Shown: in pieces, positions 51,200 to 61,091 of the stretch
Layout: each line of letters starts with the position of its first letter
Position numbering within the stretch: the stretch's first letter is position 1
Notes under the pieces: model-generated
Told to the model about the DNA's origin: nothing
Database searches by the model: none
What the model saw: only the letters and a program-made list of their open reading frames with translations
Source of the DNA: CAYQTE01 sp964420285
GTDB taxonomy: Bacteria; Planctomycetota; Phycisphaerae; Tepidisphaerales; Tepidisphaeraceae
Assembly: GCA_964420285.1 (NCBI GenBank)
Contig: CAYQTE010000013.1
Coordinates: 22,873 to 86,872, forward strand
Direction of reading: 5' to 3'
Length of the DNA: 64,000 nt
Position numbers and translations under genes: made by a program

Positions 51200-51715
51200 T
51201 CACAACAGGCGAACAATGCGTACAACCGCTTCATCGGGCGAAAGCCCGGTCACGTCAAGCTCGGCCGTGCACAATAGCCGATAAACCGCCTCGCGTGTGG
51301 CCAGGAGTTGGCGAATTTCATCAACGGTGCCGGCCAGCGGCGTCAAACCTGGCCGCGACGCCGCCGAAGCCGGATCGGCCTGGGTGCGACGGTGTAACTC
51401 ATCCGGTTCGCAGCGGAGATAGACGACCTTGTGACTGCCCGATTTCAGCAGCACGCGGTTTGCCTCTCGCACCAAGGCTCCGCCGCCCAGCGCGATCACG
51501 TGATCGGCCCGGCCCAGGGCATCGGCCAGCGCCAGGGCCTCCAGATCGCGAAAGCCGGCTTCCCCCGATTCGGCAAAGATCTCGCGAATCGTCTTGCCGG
51601 CGCGGGCGACGATCAGATCGTCCACATCGGCAAACGGCTGCCAAAGCCGCTCCGCCAGCCGCCGGCCCACCGTCGTCTTTCCACTGCCTCGATATCCGAT
51701 CAGGACGATGCCCAT
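51200..51715 (-). CDS. aroK: Shikimate kinase AroK
   Basis: A 171-residue kinase for the fifth step of the shikimate pathway (shikimate to shikimate-3-phosphate). Walker A GYRGSGKTTVG; DVDD (shikimate-binding Asp); ESGEAGFRDLEALAL and ALGGGALVR; the lid Arg in LRCEPDELHRRTQADPAS. The normal length for AroK. It is divergent from pyrH with family A copy 5 in between. Confidence 0.93.
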   Translation of the reverse strand: MGIVLIGYRGSGKTTVGRRLAERLWQPFADVDDLIVARAGKTIREIFAESGEAGFRDLEALALADALGRADHVIALGGGALVREANRVLLKSGSHKVVYLRCEPDELHRRTQADPASAASRPGLTPLAGTVDEIRQLLATREAVYRLLCTAELDVTGLSPDEAVVRIVRLL

Positions 51716-51728
51716 GTTGTTCTCTGTG

Positions 51729-51948
51729 AGAGTGCCTTCATCTCCGCACTAATATAAATCCATGCCGACGGCCCTCTTTCCCCCTCTCCCTGTACTCAGG
51801 GGGAGGGTCGGGGTGGCGGTTGCCCGCGACTACATGTTGCGCCAGTCGAGCGAACCAGCGCCGCCCACAAAGAACCCCCACCTCAGTCCTCCCCCTGAGT
51901 ACAGGGAGAGGAGGAGAAGGCGACGCCTCGCAAAACCGGGCACTTTCG
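51729..51948. repeat. Family A palindromic repeat, copy 5
   Basis: Inner stem CCCTCTCCCTGTACTCAGGG with CCCTGAGTACAGGGAGAGG. Outer arms are partly kept: GAGAGTGCC at the left and ACCGGGCACTTTC at the right. It occupies most of the region between the divergent aroK and pyrH genes, so it lies close to both promoters. Confidence 0.9.
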
Positions 51949-51997
51949 TTCGCCGGTTTTTCGGCCGGGTCAAGTATAGCGAAATGCCGCCAGTGGC

Positions 51998-52003
51998 TAT
52001 AAT
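51998..52003 (+). promoter_or_regulatory. -10 hexamer TATAAT of pyrH, leaderless arrangement
   Basis: A consensus TATAAT whose last base is 6 nt before the pyrH ATG, with no ribosome-binding site. Transcription starting about 7 bp after the hexamer would begin at the start codon itself. Confidence 0.6.
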
Positions 52004-52009
52004 CGCGGC

Positions 52010-52750
52010 ATGCCCGAAACCAAAGCGACCGGCGGTCCGAAGTTCAAACGTGTGCTGCTCAAGATCAGCGGCGAGGGATTCTGCCACGAGGGATCGTTTG
52101 GGATTGAAGCCCCCGAACTGGAAAACATCGCCCGGCAGTGCGTCGAGGTGGCCCAGACGGGCGTCGAACTGGCGATCGTGGTCGGAGGCGGCAATTTCAT
52201 CCGCGGCGCCACGTTCGCCGAGGATGGCAACATCCCCCGCGCCACCGCCGATTATATGGGCATGCTGGCCACCGTCCTTAACGCGGTGGCCCTGCAGGAA
52301 ACAATGGAAAAGATGGGCCAGCCCACGCGGGTGCAATCGGCGATCAGCGTCTACAGCGTCGCCGAGCCGTTCATCCGCCGCCGCGCCGTGCGCCACCTGG
52401 AAAAAGGCCGCGTCCTGATTCTCGCCGCCGGCACCGGCAATCCGTTCTTCACCACCGACACCTGCGCCGCCCTCCGCGCCACCGAAATCGCGGCCGATGT
52501 CCTGTTCAAGGCGACCAAAGTGGATGGCATTTATTCGGCCGATCCGAAGAAAGATCCATCGGCCCGGCTGTTTCGCGAGATCACGTATGAGAAGGTATTG
52601 GCTGACAAACTTCGCGTGATGGACCTGACAGCGATCACGCTGTGCATGGAGCGGCGGATACCGCTGGTCGTCTTCAACCTCAAGACGCCGGGCAACATCG
52701 CCCGGGCTCTGCGCGGCGAAGAGGTCGGCACTACCATCACCCCAAGTTGA
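52010..52750 (+). CDS. pyrH: Uridylate kinase PyrH
   Basis: A 246-residue hexameric UMP kinase. Marks are RVLLKISGEGF (P-loop-like start), IVVGGGNFIRG, MGMLATVLNAVALQ, ILAAGTGNPFFTTDTCAALR and KATKVDGIYSADPKKDP. It is the first gene of the pyrH-frr pair that is widespread in bacteria. The reading frame starts MPETKATGGPKFK, so a short N-terminal extension is present. Confidence 0.95.
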   Translation: MPETKATGGPKFKRVLLKISGEGFCHEGSFGIEAPELENIARQCVEVAQTGVELAIVVGGGNFIRGATFAEDGNIPRATADYMGMLATVLNAVALQETMEKMGQPTRVQSAISVYSVAEPFIRRRAVRHLEKGRVLILAAGTGNPFFTTDTCAALRATEIAADVLFKATKVDGIYSADPKKDPSARLFREITYEKVLADKLRVMDLTAITLCMERRIPLVVFNLKTPGNIARALRGEEVGTTITPS

Positions 52751-52769
52751 GAGGCGCACCGCCACGCGG

Positions 52770-52775
52770 TACGAT
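52770..52775 (+). promoter_or_regulatory. -10 hexamer TACGAT of frr, leaderless arrangement
   Basis: TACGAT ends 6 nt before ATG 52782, within the 31-bp pyrH-frr gap. It gives frr its own potential start in addition to read-through from pyrH. Confidence 0.45.
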
Positions 52776-52781
52776 ATATCT

Positions 52782-53342
52782 ATGCCTGTCGACGACATCC
52801 TCCTGGAAACGGAAATGCACATGGAAAAAGCCCTGGACCACCTGCTCCAGGAGCTGCGCGGAATCCGCACCGGCCGGGCCACGCCCGCCCTGGTCGAGCA
52901 TCTCAAGGTCGATTACTACGGAACCCCGACCGACCTTCGCAGCATCGCCATGATCAGCATCCCCGAAACCACGCAGATTCTCATCAAGCCGTTCAACGCC
53001 GGCGATCTCAAGGCGATCGAGAAGGCGATCGGCGAGAGCAAGATCGGCCTGACCCCGCACAGCGACGGCAAACAGCTTCGCATGACGCTGCCCCCTTTGT
53101 CGCAGGAGCGGCGGCAACAGCTTGTCGGGCAGTGCAAAGCCTTCGCCGAGACCGCCAAAATCGCCATCCGCAACGCCCGCCGCGAAGCCAATAAGCTGAT
53201 GGAAACAGAGGAAAAAGGCGGCCTGGTGACCGAAGACGAATGCACGGCCGGCAAGGAATCCATCCAGGAACTCACCAAGACCTACGAAGCCAAGACCGAC
53301 GAGGCCGTCGAAAAGAAACGCGGCGAGATCACGCAGGTGTGA
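52782..53342 (+). CDS. frr: Ribosome recycling factor
   Basis: A 186-residue protein of the standard RRF length. Typical segments are MEKALDHLLQELRGIRTGRATP, VDYYGTPTDLRSIAMISIPE, FNAGDLKAIEKAIGESKIGL and SQERRQQLVGQCKAFAETAK. It splits post-termination ribosomes together with EF-G. It follows pyrH as in most bacteria. Confidence 0.95.
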   Translation: MPVDDILLETEMHMEKALDHLLQELRGIRTGRATPALVEHLKVDYYGTPTDLRSIAMISIPETTQILIKPFNAGDLKAIEKAIGESKIGLTPHSDGKQLRMTLPPLSQERRQQLVGQCKAFAETAKIAIRNARREANKLMETEEKGGLVTEDECTAGKESIQELTKTYEAKTDEAVEKKRGEITQV

Positions 53343-53509
53343 CCGATCGGCACGCCCCGCGCCAACCTTGGCGTATCCTACTGAACGACGGCCGCACCAA
53401 GCCCCGTTTCTCCTTCGGCAACTTCCGTCCGGCGTTGCTTTCCGCACATGTGCCCGCGCGCGCCGAATTTCTCTCAACTGGCTTTGTGGACTGCGCTTAC
53501 GGCGATTTT
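53343..53509. other. Gene-free stretch downstream of frr
   Basis: No gene is visible between frr and the family B copy. Several small frames run through it but none has start signals or coding-like sequence. Confidence 0.4.
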
Positions 53510-54140
<631 letters not shown>

Positions 54141-54265
54141 GGCGCGGGGACGGGGGGCAAAATGCGGTGTCACGCAAGGGCGCGGTTCGACGTCGCTCGC
54201 CACAGGCTATGCTCGCCAAGGGTGATGCGAAGACGGGGTGACCACGGTTGGCCGGCAGGACGGGC
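54141..54265. other. Short gap before the type ISP stop codon
   Basis: Nothing recognisable is present apart from the outer part of the family B head, which fades out here. Confidence 0.35.
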
Positions 54266-57200
54266 CTAATCGCGTTCCCCCAGCGCCGGCAGGGCTTTGA
54301 CGATCTTCATCGTCTCGATGCTCACTCGCACCACCCGTTTGATCAGGTCCACGATGTACCTCGGCTGGTTGTGCTCCTTACACCAATCGTTGGGGTCGTT
54401 CACGATGCCGCTGTCCTTGTCGCGCGTCACCTGATACCGCTCGATGATCCACTCGATCGCTGGTTTGCCGTTCACGACGTACTCATACGCCTCCAGCGGA
54501 ATCTTCGTAATGGTGATGTCGGCGTTGTATATGATGGTGGTCTTGTCCCACTTCTGGCCGGCGAGCTTCTGCTCGGGCGTTGGGCGGGCAAAGGTCATCT
54601 TCTGCACGCGGTAATACTGGTAGGGGTCGGGCTCGGCCTGCTCAAACCGGGCATTGATCTCCTGCACCGGCCACGGCTCGATGGTTTCGTAGTTCAAATG
54701 CCATTGGGCCAGCTTCCGCCCAGCCTGGCTGAAGGCGGTAAAATCCTCGGTCTTTTTCGTCAGCGGAATGCGCGGCAGCATCTTCTTTAGGTCTGCCGCG
54801 AAGCGGGTGCGGTACTCTGGCGAGTGCAGGATGCCGTAGACATAGTAGAAAATGTCCTCCTTCGTCACCTTCGGCCCGTAAGCCTCGCGGAAGGTTTTCA
54901 GGATCGCATCCGTGATCGCCTCGCGACGCCGATAGCCGTCGATGACGTCGGATTTGTCGAATTGCAATTCTTTCGATTCATCGACGGGTTCGTAGATATA
55001 AAGCGGGAAGCATTGGCTCGCACCACTCTTATCAACCATGTGCATATCTGGTAGAATCCCGGTTATCAGCGTTGAGAATTCGTCACGATTCCCCACGCCC
55101 GTTGTACAGATCGCTAAGTTGTCGTGACCGGATTGCGGAAATATGCGATTGGTCAGCGATGGCATCTCGTTCAATCGCTTATCGTAATACATCCACAACT
55201 TAGAGAAGGGACGATACATCGCGGGAAATATCGCCGCCTTCGAATACTCGAGTTTTTTCCCACGGCTCGCACTGGCCTTCAATGAGCGGGTCCAACTGAT
55301 CCGCTTCGGGTCCATATCCACGACCTCTTCAATCTCGGGCCGATCAGCCTTTACAGAACCTTCGCAAGCCGCCGCGTATTTATCAGTCTCGGTGCCATAC
55401 GCTTCGATCAAGGATTTCACCGCAGAAGAGAGTTTCGCCTGAGATGCGTTATAGACCCATGCGTCGCGTCCAGTGACGACGCCAAAGGAGCTCTTCTCAA
55501 AGATGACTCGTTCCGTTGGTCCGTCCTTCGTTGCCATCACGAAGAATTTCTGGAAGGCTGGATCGCGCTGATTGATCCAGTCGTTTTCGGCGTTGGGGTG
55601 TAAGGTCGTCCACTTCTTGGCTGTGGTGATGCCTGCGATGCTAGCGAAACTGGAGATGATTTTGAGTTTGTCTTCGCGGTTAAGGTAGTCGCCGATGTCG
55701 TGATAATGCAGCGTACCTGGAGCTTTCATGGCTGGATTTTTGACCAGTAGGACGATGGCAATCCCGTTACGACTTCCACCGCCGAATATCTTACCGCCCT
55801 CCCTTTTGGACGTATCGCCCGAAGTTCGCTGGTAGCCCCGCAAATTAAAGACGTAGACAGATGAACATTCATTTGGCAAACAGTCGCGGATGCCATCCGT
55901 CGACGGCTTATCAAGAAAGGCGTTGTTGGTCACAAATCCGACTACGCCCTTGTCACCGATTCTCTCGGTTGCCCAGCGCAATGCTCGAACCTCACTACTG
56001 TAAAGATACTTCGACAGCTTCGAAGTCGATCGCTCCGCGTAAGTCGATCGAATTCGTTGGTCGAGTTGCGGATACTCAATGTTCTGGTTGTTGTCGTTCT
56101 CGCTTTCCTGTTGTGACGAATACGGCGGGTTCGCCATGACTACGCGGATTGGGCTGGCCTTCTGTCGTTTCACGCGGGCGGTGTTTTCCGGGAAGGTGCC
56201 TTCGATCTGTTGCTGGCCGGATTCGTAGAGCTGGAATGTGTCGGTCAGGCAGATGCCGTCGAAGGGCAGGTACTCGGCTTTGCCTTCGTCGGAGCGCAGG
56301 CCGTGGAAGGTTTCTTCAATGTTGATGGCGGCGATGTAATAGGCGAGCAGGACGATTTCGTTGGCGTGGAGCTCGTGCTGGTATTTGTGGAGCAGTTTGT
56401 CCGGCGGGATGAGGCCGGATTGGAGCAGCCGTACAACGAATGTGCCGGTGCCGGTGAAGGGGTCGATGATGTGGACGTCTCTTTCGCCAAGACCGCTGTT
56501 GAACTCGTCGCGCAGAATGTCCTGGACGCTGTGGACGATGAAATCGACCACCTCTACCGGCGTGTAGACGATGCCCAAGCGGCGGTACACGTCTTTGAAC
56601 GCGTTCTTGAAGAACTCCTCGTAGAGCTCGTAAATGACCTTCTGGCGCCCCTCGGCGTTGTCGATCCCGGCCGCGCGATCCTTAACCGAGGCATAGAATT
56701 TGTCGAGCGTGGCGGTTTCTTTTTCGATGGCCTGCTCGTCCAGGACGTCGAGCATTTTCTGCATCGACACGCTGACGGGGTTGTGTTGCGTGAAGGCGTA
56801 ATGGGCGAAGAGCGCGTCGAAGACGGGCTTGGTGATCATGTGCTGCGCGAGCATGTCGATGGCGTCCTCCCGCGAGACGGCCGGGTTGAGGTTCTGCTGC
56901 AGGCTCGCGAGAAATTCGTTGAAGGCCTTTACCTGCTTGGACTTCGGGTCGTCCAGCAGGGCCTTGATGCGGGTGATGTGCTTTTGCGCGATGGCGGCGA
57001 TGTCGCGGGCCCAGGTTTCCCAATAGGCGCGGTCGCCGACTTTCATCACCATCTTGGCGTAGATGGCATCTCTCCATTCATCCAACTGCGGGAAGGCGAA
57101 TGTGCCCTGTACTTCGCGCACGTTGGGCTTGGAATCGCCGGGGCTGGTTTTGCCCGCATCGCGGTCGCTGCCGCCCACGCCGATGACCTGGATGTTGTTC

Positions 57201-59185
57201 GGGCGGTTCTTGTTGAGCTCAAGCTGGTTGATGGTGGCGTTGAAGCGGTCGTCGTGGGCGCGCAGGGCTTGGAGCACCTGCCAGACGACCTTGTATTTCT
57301 CGTTGTTCTTCAAGGCCTCTTCGGGCTTCATGTCGGCGGGGATGCCGATGGGCAGGATGATGTAGCCATAGCGCTTGCCCTCGGCGCGGCGCATGACGCG
57401 GCCGACGGACTGCACCACGTCGATTACGGAATTGCGCGGGTTGAGGAATATCACCGCGTCGAGCGCGGGCACGTCGACGCCTTCGGACAGGCACCGGGCA
57501 TTGGAAAGGATGCGGCAGGTGTTGTCGGGGGAGGGCGCCTTGAGCCAATCGAGTCGCTCGCCGCGACGCAGCGCGTCAAAAGTGCCGTCGACGTGGTCGG
57601 CTTCGATTTCGAGGATGGCGGTATCGTCGGGGTGGTTCTCCTTGTACGCGGCCACGATCTGCCTGGTCTTTTCGACGAAGGCCTTGCTGTCCTTGATGGA
57701 TCGCGAAAACGCCACCGCCCGGCGCATGGGTTGGACGTCGCCTTGAAGATCGGCGGTATTTCCTTCGCCATCGACGGCGGCGGTGGATTTCTCAAATTTC
57801 TTCTGTAGCCCATTCCAGCAGCCGGTGATCTTCACGGCATCGTCAAGATTCAACTCGGTGTTTTTGTCGGCAATCTGCTTCTGGAACGCAAGGGAGACGT
57901 ATTTCTCATCGACGGCAAGCACGAGCACCTTGTAATCGGCCAGCAGATCCTTGCCGACGGCTTCGCCGAAGCCCAAGCGATGGAGTTCCTTGCCGAAAAG
58001 CGTCTCATCATCCATTGACGCCAGTTCCGCGGTGAGTTCCTTCGCCTTTACTTTTGCTTCGTCGCCATAGATACGCGGCGTGGCGGTCATGTAGAGCCGC
58101 TTGCCGGCCTTGAGGAAGTTCGCATCGTGGACTTTGACGAAGCCGGACTCATCTTCGCCCACAAGGGTGACGCCAGTGGTGCGGTGGGCCTCGTCGCAGA
58201 TGATGAGATCGAACGCGGGCAGGCCGGCTTTCTGTGCTTTGCTGACGGCCTCGATGGATTGGTAGGTCGAAAAAACGACGGTGAGGCGCGGGGCTTCCTT
58301 GTCCTTCTTAGCGCGGGCTTTGATTGCGTCGTATTGCGCGACGAGTTCCCTGGCGCTGGTAGTCGCGGGAAAGGCGAGATCGTGCAGGGTAATTTCGCCG
58401 GCGTCGTCTTCGTTTTTTTCGCGCCGCTTGCCGATGTTGATGTCCGAACAGACGGCGAGGCTGTGGATTGGGCCGGCGGATTCCGCGGTCCATTCGCGCA
58501 GCGTTTGCGAAAGCAGGGACAGCGAGGGGACCAGATACAGTACATGCCCGGCGGGGGCGACGGCCTCGGCGATGCGCAGGGCGGTAAACGTCTTGCCGGT
58601 GCCGCAGGCCATGATGAGCTTTCCGCGGTCGGCTTGCTTGAATCCCTCGACCACGTCCTTGAGGGCGGCCGTCTGATGCGGGCGGAGCTTTTTCTTGGCC
58701 GAGAGGGCGAGCTTGCTGAGCTTGCGGGTGTCGAAGGTGGTCCAGTCAACGGGACTTTCAGCCAGATCATGAATGCTTAGCCGCGTAACCGGCTTGGTCT
58801 GCCCGAGCGCATCTTCGGCGTTCTTTCCCCAATTGTCGGTCGTGCTGACGATCAGCCCGGTGCTAAAAGCAGGCTTGCCAAGGGCGGTGAAGAACGAGTC
58901 AAGGTCGGCTTTGCTGAGCGTGTGTTCGGGGAGGTAGAACTTGCACTGGATTGCGCAGTATTCGCCGGTGGCCCGTTCCTTGGCGACAAGGTCGATGCCG
59001 ACGTCGCCGACGTGCCCCTTGCCGGGCCAGTCGTTCCACATCCACACATCCGAGAAACGGTCGATGTAGAGCGGGTCGAGCTGGAGGTATGCCAGGATCA
59101 GCCGCTCAAAACGGTCGCCGAGGTCGCGATTGTTGCGCGCGTCTTCGCGAAACGCGGCAAGAATGTCGTGGATTGACGTGGGCAT
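54266..59185 (-). CDS. Type ISP restriction-modification enzyme
   Basis: A 1639-residue single-polypeptide restriction-modification protein, the length and layout of type ISP enzymes such as LlaGI. Residues ~1-170: Mrr-like nuclease with GDVGIDLVAKE...YCAIQCKFY (metal-binding Asp and QxK). Residues ~175-660: SF2 translocase, with MACGTGKTFTA (motif I, ~191), CDEAHRTTG (motif II, ~328), MTATPRIYG (motif III, ~366) and SVGRVMRRAEGK (motif VI). Residues ~850-1250: N6-adenine methyltransferase with HIIDPFTGTGTFVVRLLQ (motif I, ~905) and VVMANPPYSSQ (motif IV, ~1017). The rest is the target-recognition region. It cuts unmethylated foreign DNA after translocation. It lies downstream of the AbrB gene on the same strand. 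Confidence 0.93.
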   Translation of the reverse strand: MPTSIHDILAAFREDARNNRDLGDRFERLILAYLQLDPLYIDRFSDVWMWNDWPGKGHVGDVGIDLVAKERATGEYCAIQCKFYLPEHTLSKADLDSFFTALGKPAFSTGLIVSTTDNWGKNAEDALGQTKPVTRLSIHDLAESPVDWTTFDTRKLSKLALSAKKKLRPHQTAALKDVVEGFKQADRGKLIMACGTGKTFTALRIAEAVAPAGHVLYLVPSLSLLSQTLREWTAESAGPIHSLAVCSDINIGKRREKNEDDAGEITLHDLAFPATTSARELVAQYDAIKARAKKDKEAPRLTVVFSTYQSIEAVSKAQKAGLPAFDLIICDEAHRTTGVTLVGEDESGFVKVHDANFLKAGKRLYMTATPRIYGDEAKVKAKELTAELASMDDETLFGKELHRLGFGEAVGKDLLADYKVLVLAVDEKYVSLAFQKQIADKNTELNLDDAVKITGCWNGLQKKFEKSTAAVDGEGNTADLQGDVQPMRRAVAFSRSIKDSKAFVEKTRQIVAAYKENHPDDTAILEIEADHVDGTFDALRRGERLDWLKAPSPDNTCRILSNARCLSEGVDVPALDAVIFLNPRNSVIDVVQSVGRVMRRAEGKRYGYIILPIGIPADMKPEEALKNNEKYKVVWQVLQALRAHDDRFNATINQLELNKNRPNNIQVIGVGGSDRDAGKTSPGDSKPNVREVQGTFAFPQLDEWRDAIYAKMVMKVGDRAYWETWARDIAAIAQKHITRIKALLDDPKSKQVKAFNEFLASLQQNLNPAVSREDAIDMLAQHMITKPVFDALFAHYAFTQHNPVSVSMQKMLDVLDEQAIEKETATLDKFYASVKDRAAGIDNAEGRQKVIYELYEEFFKNAFKDVYRRLGIVYTPVEVVDFIVHSVQDILRDEFNSGLGERDVHIIDPFTGTGTFVVRLLQSGLIPPDKLLHKYQHELHANEIVLLAYYIAAINIEETFHGLRSDEGKAEYLPFDGICLTDTFQLYESGQQQIEGTFPENTARVKRQKASPIRVVMANPPYSSQQESENDNNQNIEYPQLDQRIRSTYAERSTSKLSKYLYSSEVRALRWATERIGDKGVVGFVTNNAFLDKPSTDGIRDCLPNECSSVYVFNLRGYQRTSGDTSKREGGKIFGGGSRNGIAIVLLVKNPAMKAPGTLHYHDIGDYLNREDKLKIISSFASIAGITTAKKWTTLHPNAENDWINQRDPAFQKFFVMATKDGPTERVIFEKSSFGVVTGRDAWVYNASQAKLSSAVKSLIEAYGTETDKYAAACEGSVKADRPEIEEVVDMDPKRISWTRSLKASASRGKKLEYSKAAIFPAMYRPFSKLWMYYDKRLNEMPSLTNRIFPQSGHDNLAICTTGVGNRDEFSTLITGILPDMHMVDKSGASQCFPLYIYEPVDESKELQFDKSDVIDGYRRREAITDAILKTFREAYGPKVTKEDIFYYVYGILHSPEYRTRFAADLKKMLPRIPLTKKTEDFTAFSQAGRKLAQWHLNYETIEPWPVQEINARFEQAEPDPYQYYRVQKMTFARPTPEQKLAGQKWDKTTIIYNADITITKIPLEAYEYVVNGKPAIEWIIERYQVTRDKDSGIVNDPNDWCKEHNQPRYIVDLIKRVVRVSIETMKIVKALPALGERD

Positions 59186-59321
59186 CGGTAAATTCTGTCA
59201 AACGGCCGGGTGATTGCAAGCCGCTGGCACCCGTGCCCGTGGGAGCGCGGCCGGCCTTTGCAGATTTCCGGGCTGACGCGCTTTATGCCGATTTCCCACG
59301 GCTGGCCGATCAACTCACAAG

Positions 59322-59582
59322 TTATCTTCGCGGCAGCTCGCTGGATCCCATCGCGGCGCGGGCCGTCCGTTTTTCCTTCGGGTCATACGGCCGAGGGTTC
59401 TTGAGCGCTCCAAAGTACGACATGACGTCGGGCAGAAGCCGAATGAAAACCTCGCCGCCTTTGGCAAAGCTGACGCGAACCCTACGCCTCCCGTCGAGAT
59501 TCATCGCTCGACGAATGGCCGCCGGTAAAGTGAGGCGGCCATGAATGCTGACCGTCACGTCTCTATGGATCTTGCCCTTCAT
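59322..59582 (-). CDS. Lone AbrB/SpoVT-type antitoxin-like protein
   Basis: An 86-residue protein. VTVSIHGRLTLPAAIRRAMN and RRVRVSFAKGGEVFIRLLPD give the swapped-hairpin AbrB fold; the tail FGALKNPRPYDPKEKRTARA is typical of antitoxins paired with PIN toxins. No toxin gene follows in the 136-bp gap before the type ISP gene, so it is either orphaned or a regulator of that gene. GATAGC AGG lies just before the start. Confidence 0.75.
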   Translation of the reverse strand: MKGKIHRDVTVSIHGRLTLPAAIRRAMNLDGRRRVRVSFAKGGEVFIRLLPDVMSYFGALKNPRPYDPKEKRTARAAMGSSELPRR

Positions 59583-59598
59583 AGCCTGCTATCGCCGT

Positions 59599-59988
59599 TC
59601 ATCCGCCTTCCGCCTGCCCCGCCCGCAGCGTGATCTTGCGCAGGCCCGCCGATCGGCAGGCCAGCAGAAGCTGGCTCTCCAGGCCGCCAAGGAGCAATTG
59701 GCTCAGTTCGTACAGGTGGCTCGAAGTGTCGACCAGCACCGTCAATGACCCGCGCGTGAAACTCTGCAGCACGCAGTGATCGCACAACGCCTCGGGAACC
59801 AGCACGATCCACTTTTCGGCTATGGCCGTCATGCGGGTCTGGCGCTTCTGAATCACGTCCTTGTAATAGCCGAGCAATTCCGGCCCCAACGCGCCGGCAA
59901 CGCCTCGGCCCGACCGCGGTGAGGGCGTCTTGGCCGTCTGCAAACGGCGCAGCTCCGCGGCATCCCTGCTCAACAACTGATGGTTCAT
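59599..59988 (-). CDS. dciA: DciA-family protein (DUF721)
   Basis: A 129-residue protein. The C-terminal half (VIQKRQTRMTAIAEKWIVLVPEALCDH..., SFTRGSLTVLVDTSSHLYELSQL, LRKITLRAG) matches the DUF721/DciA family that helps load the replicative helicase. Its start overlaps the end of dnaN by 4 bp (ATGA), which fits a role in replication and a shared operon. The N-terminus is basic and disordered. Confidence 0.82.
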   Translation of the reverse strand: MNHQLLSRDAAELRRLQTAKTPSPRSGRGVAGALGPELLGYYKDVIQKRQTRMTAIAEKWIVLVPEALCDHCVLQSFTRGSLTVLVDTSSHLYELSQLLLGGLESQLLLACRSAGLRKITLRAGQAEGG

Positions 59989-61091
59989 GGCAGATTCAAC
60001 GGCATGATGACGTACAGGAAGCTGTTGCCGCTTTTGAACAGGCCCGGACGATTGGGCGCCGTCAGCTCCAGAACGATCTCGTCGGTATCGACGACTTTCA
60101 GCGCATCGGCCATGAACAGGGCGTTGAATCCGATCTCGATGTCGGCCCCTTCAAATTTCGCCGGGAACGTGACCGTGGCCTCGCCGGCATCGGGGCTTCG
60201 GCTGCTGAGAACCAGTCCCTTTTTGTTGAACGTCAGCCGGATGCCCTTGCTGTCCTCGGTCGTCAAAAGCGAGGCCCGCCGGATCGCCGACAGCAGATCG
60301 GCCGTCGATGCCGTCAGCCGCTTGTCCGCTTCTTTCGGGATCACTTCCTCATAGGGCGCGAATTGGCCCTCGACCAGGTTGCTGGTGAGGGTCGCCGCGG
60401 CGGTGTGAACCAAAACCTGATTCTCGCGAATCTGGAACTTCACCGGCTCTTCCGGATCGGTAATGAGCTTCTCGATCAGTTGCATCGCCTTGGTCGGAAG
60501 GATCGCGGTTTTGCCTTCCTTATCCAGCTTGTCGGGGGCAACGAGATCCCCGCGCGACAAAGCCAGCCTCCGCCCGTCGGTCGCGATAAAGCTGATCTTC
60601 TTCGCCTTGGCCACCACCAGCACGCCGTTGAATGCGTAACGCGACGGATCCTTGGCCGTGGCGAAGATCGTCTGTTTGATCAACTGGCGAAGCTGCGAAC
60701 CGAGGACTTGAAAATCAGCCTCACCCTCGAAATCTGGCACCGGCGGGAAATCGGCCGCCTTCTGCGTGTAAATCTTGTAATGTGCATCCTGGCCGCGGAT
60801 GTGCATCATCTCCCCTTCCACCGAGAGATTCAGGGTATCATCGGTGCTTTCGCGGATGATGTCGCGCAAGCGATCGGCCGGCACCAGCGCCTCCCCCGGC
60901 TCGTCGATCTGGGCCTGCTCCTCCGAATAGCGGATGGCCACTTCCAGATCGGTGGCCGAAACGGTGAGCTTCTGACCCTCGGCGGAAATTTTGACGCATT
61001 GGAGCACGGGTTTGGGCGTGCGGCCGGCAACCGCGTTTCCGGCAACCATGATCGCTTCCAGCAGCGCGGCTCGATTGCAGATGATCTTCAT
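59985..61091 (-). CDS. dnaN: DNA polymerase III beta sliding clamp
   Basis: A 368-residue three-domain clamp. It starts MKIICNRAALLEAIMVAGNA, has KISAEGQKLTVSATDLEVAI (domain 1), KISFIATDGRRLALSRGD (domain 2) and ends in NSFLYVIMPLNLP, the C-terminal hinge. AAAGGGA precedes ATG 61091; the longer frame to 61223 has no start signals. dnaA is not in the window, but dciA follows at once. Confidence 0.95.
   Translation of the reverse strand: MKIICNRAALLEAIMVAGNAVAGRTPKPVLQCVKISAEGQKLTVSATDLEVAIRYSEEQAQIDEPGEALVPADRLRDIIRESTDDTLNLSVEGEMMHIRGQDAHYKIYTQKAADFPPVPDFEGEADFQVLGSQLRQLIKQTIFATAKDPSRYAFNGVLVVAKAKKISFIATDGRRLALSRGDLVAPDKLDKEGKTAILPTKAMQLIEKLITDPEEPVKFQIRENQVLVHTAAATLTSNLVEGQFAPYEEVIPKEADKRLTASTADLLSAIRRASLLTTEDSKGIRLTFNKKGLVLSSRSPDAGEATVTFPAKFEGADIEIGFNALFMADALKVVDTDEIVLELTAPNRPGLFKSGNSFLYVIMPLNLP

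Noticed and set aside
49820..51277. 485-residue plus-strand ORF rich in His, Gln and Arg
   Set aside because: Antisense to pilD, with no recognisable motifs and no ribosome-binding site.
56210..57808. 532-residue plus-strand ORF
   Set aside because: It is antisense to the methyltransferase/helicase part of the type ISP gene, which has clear motifs. High GC makes long antisense frames common here.
59186..59321. PIN toxin partner for the lone AbrB antitoxin
   Set aside because: The frame after the AbrB stop lacks the DxN start and acidic residues of VapC; no toxin-like ORF fits the 136-bp gap.
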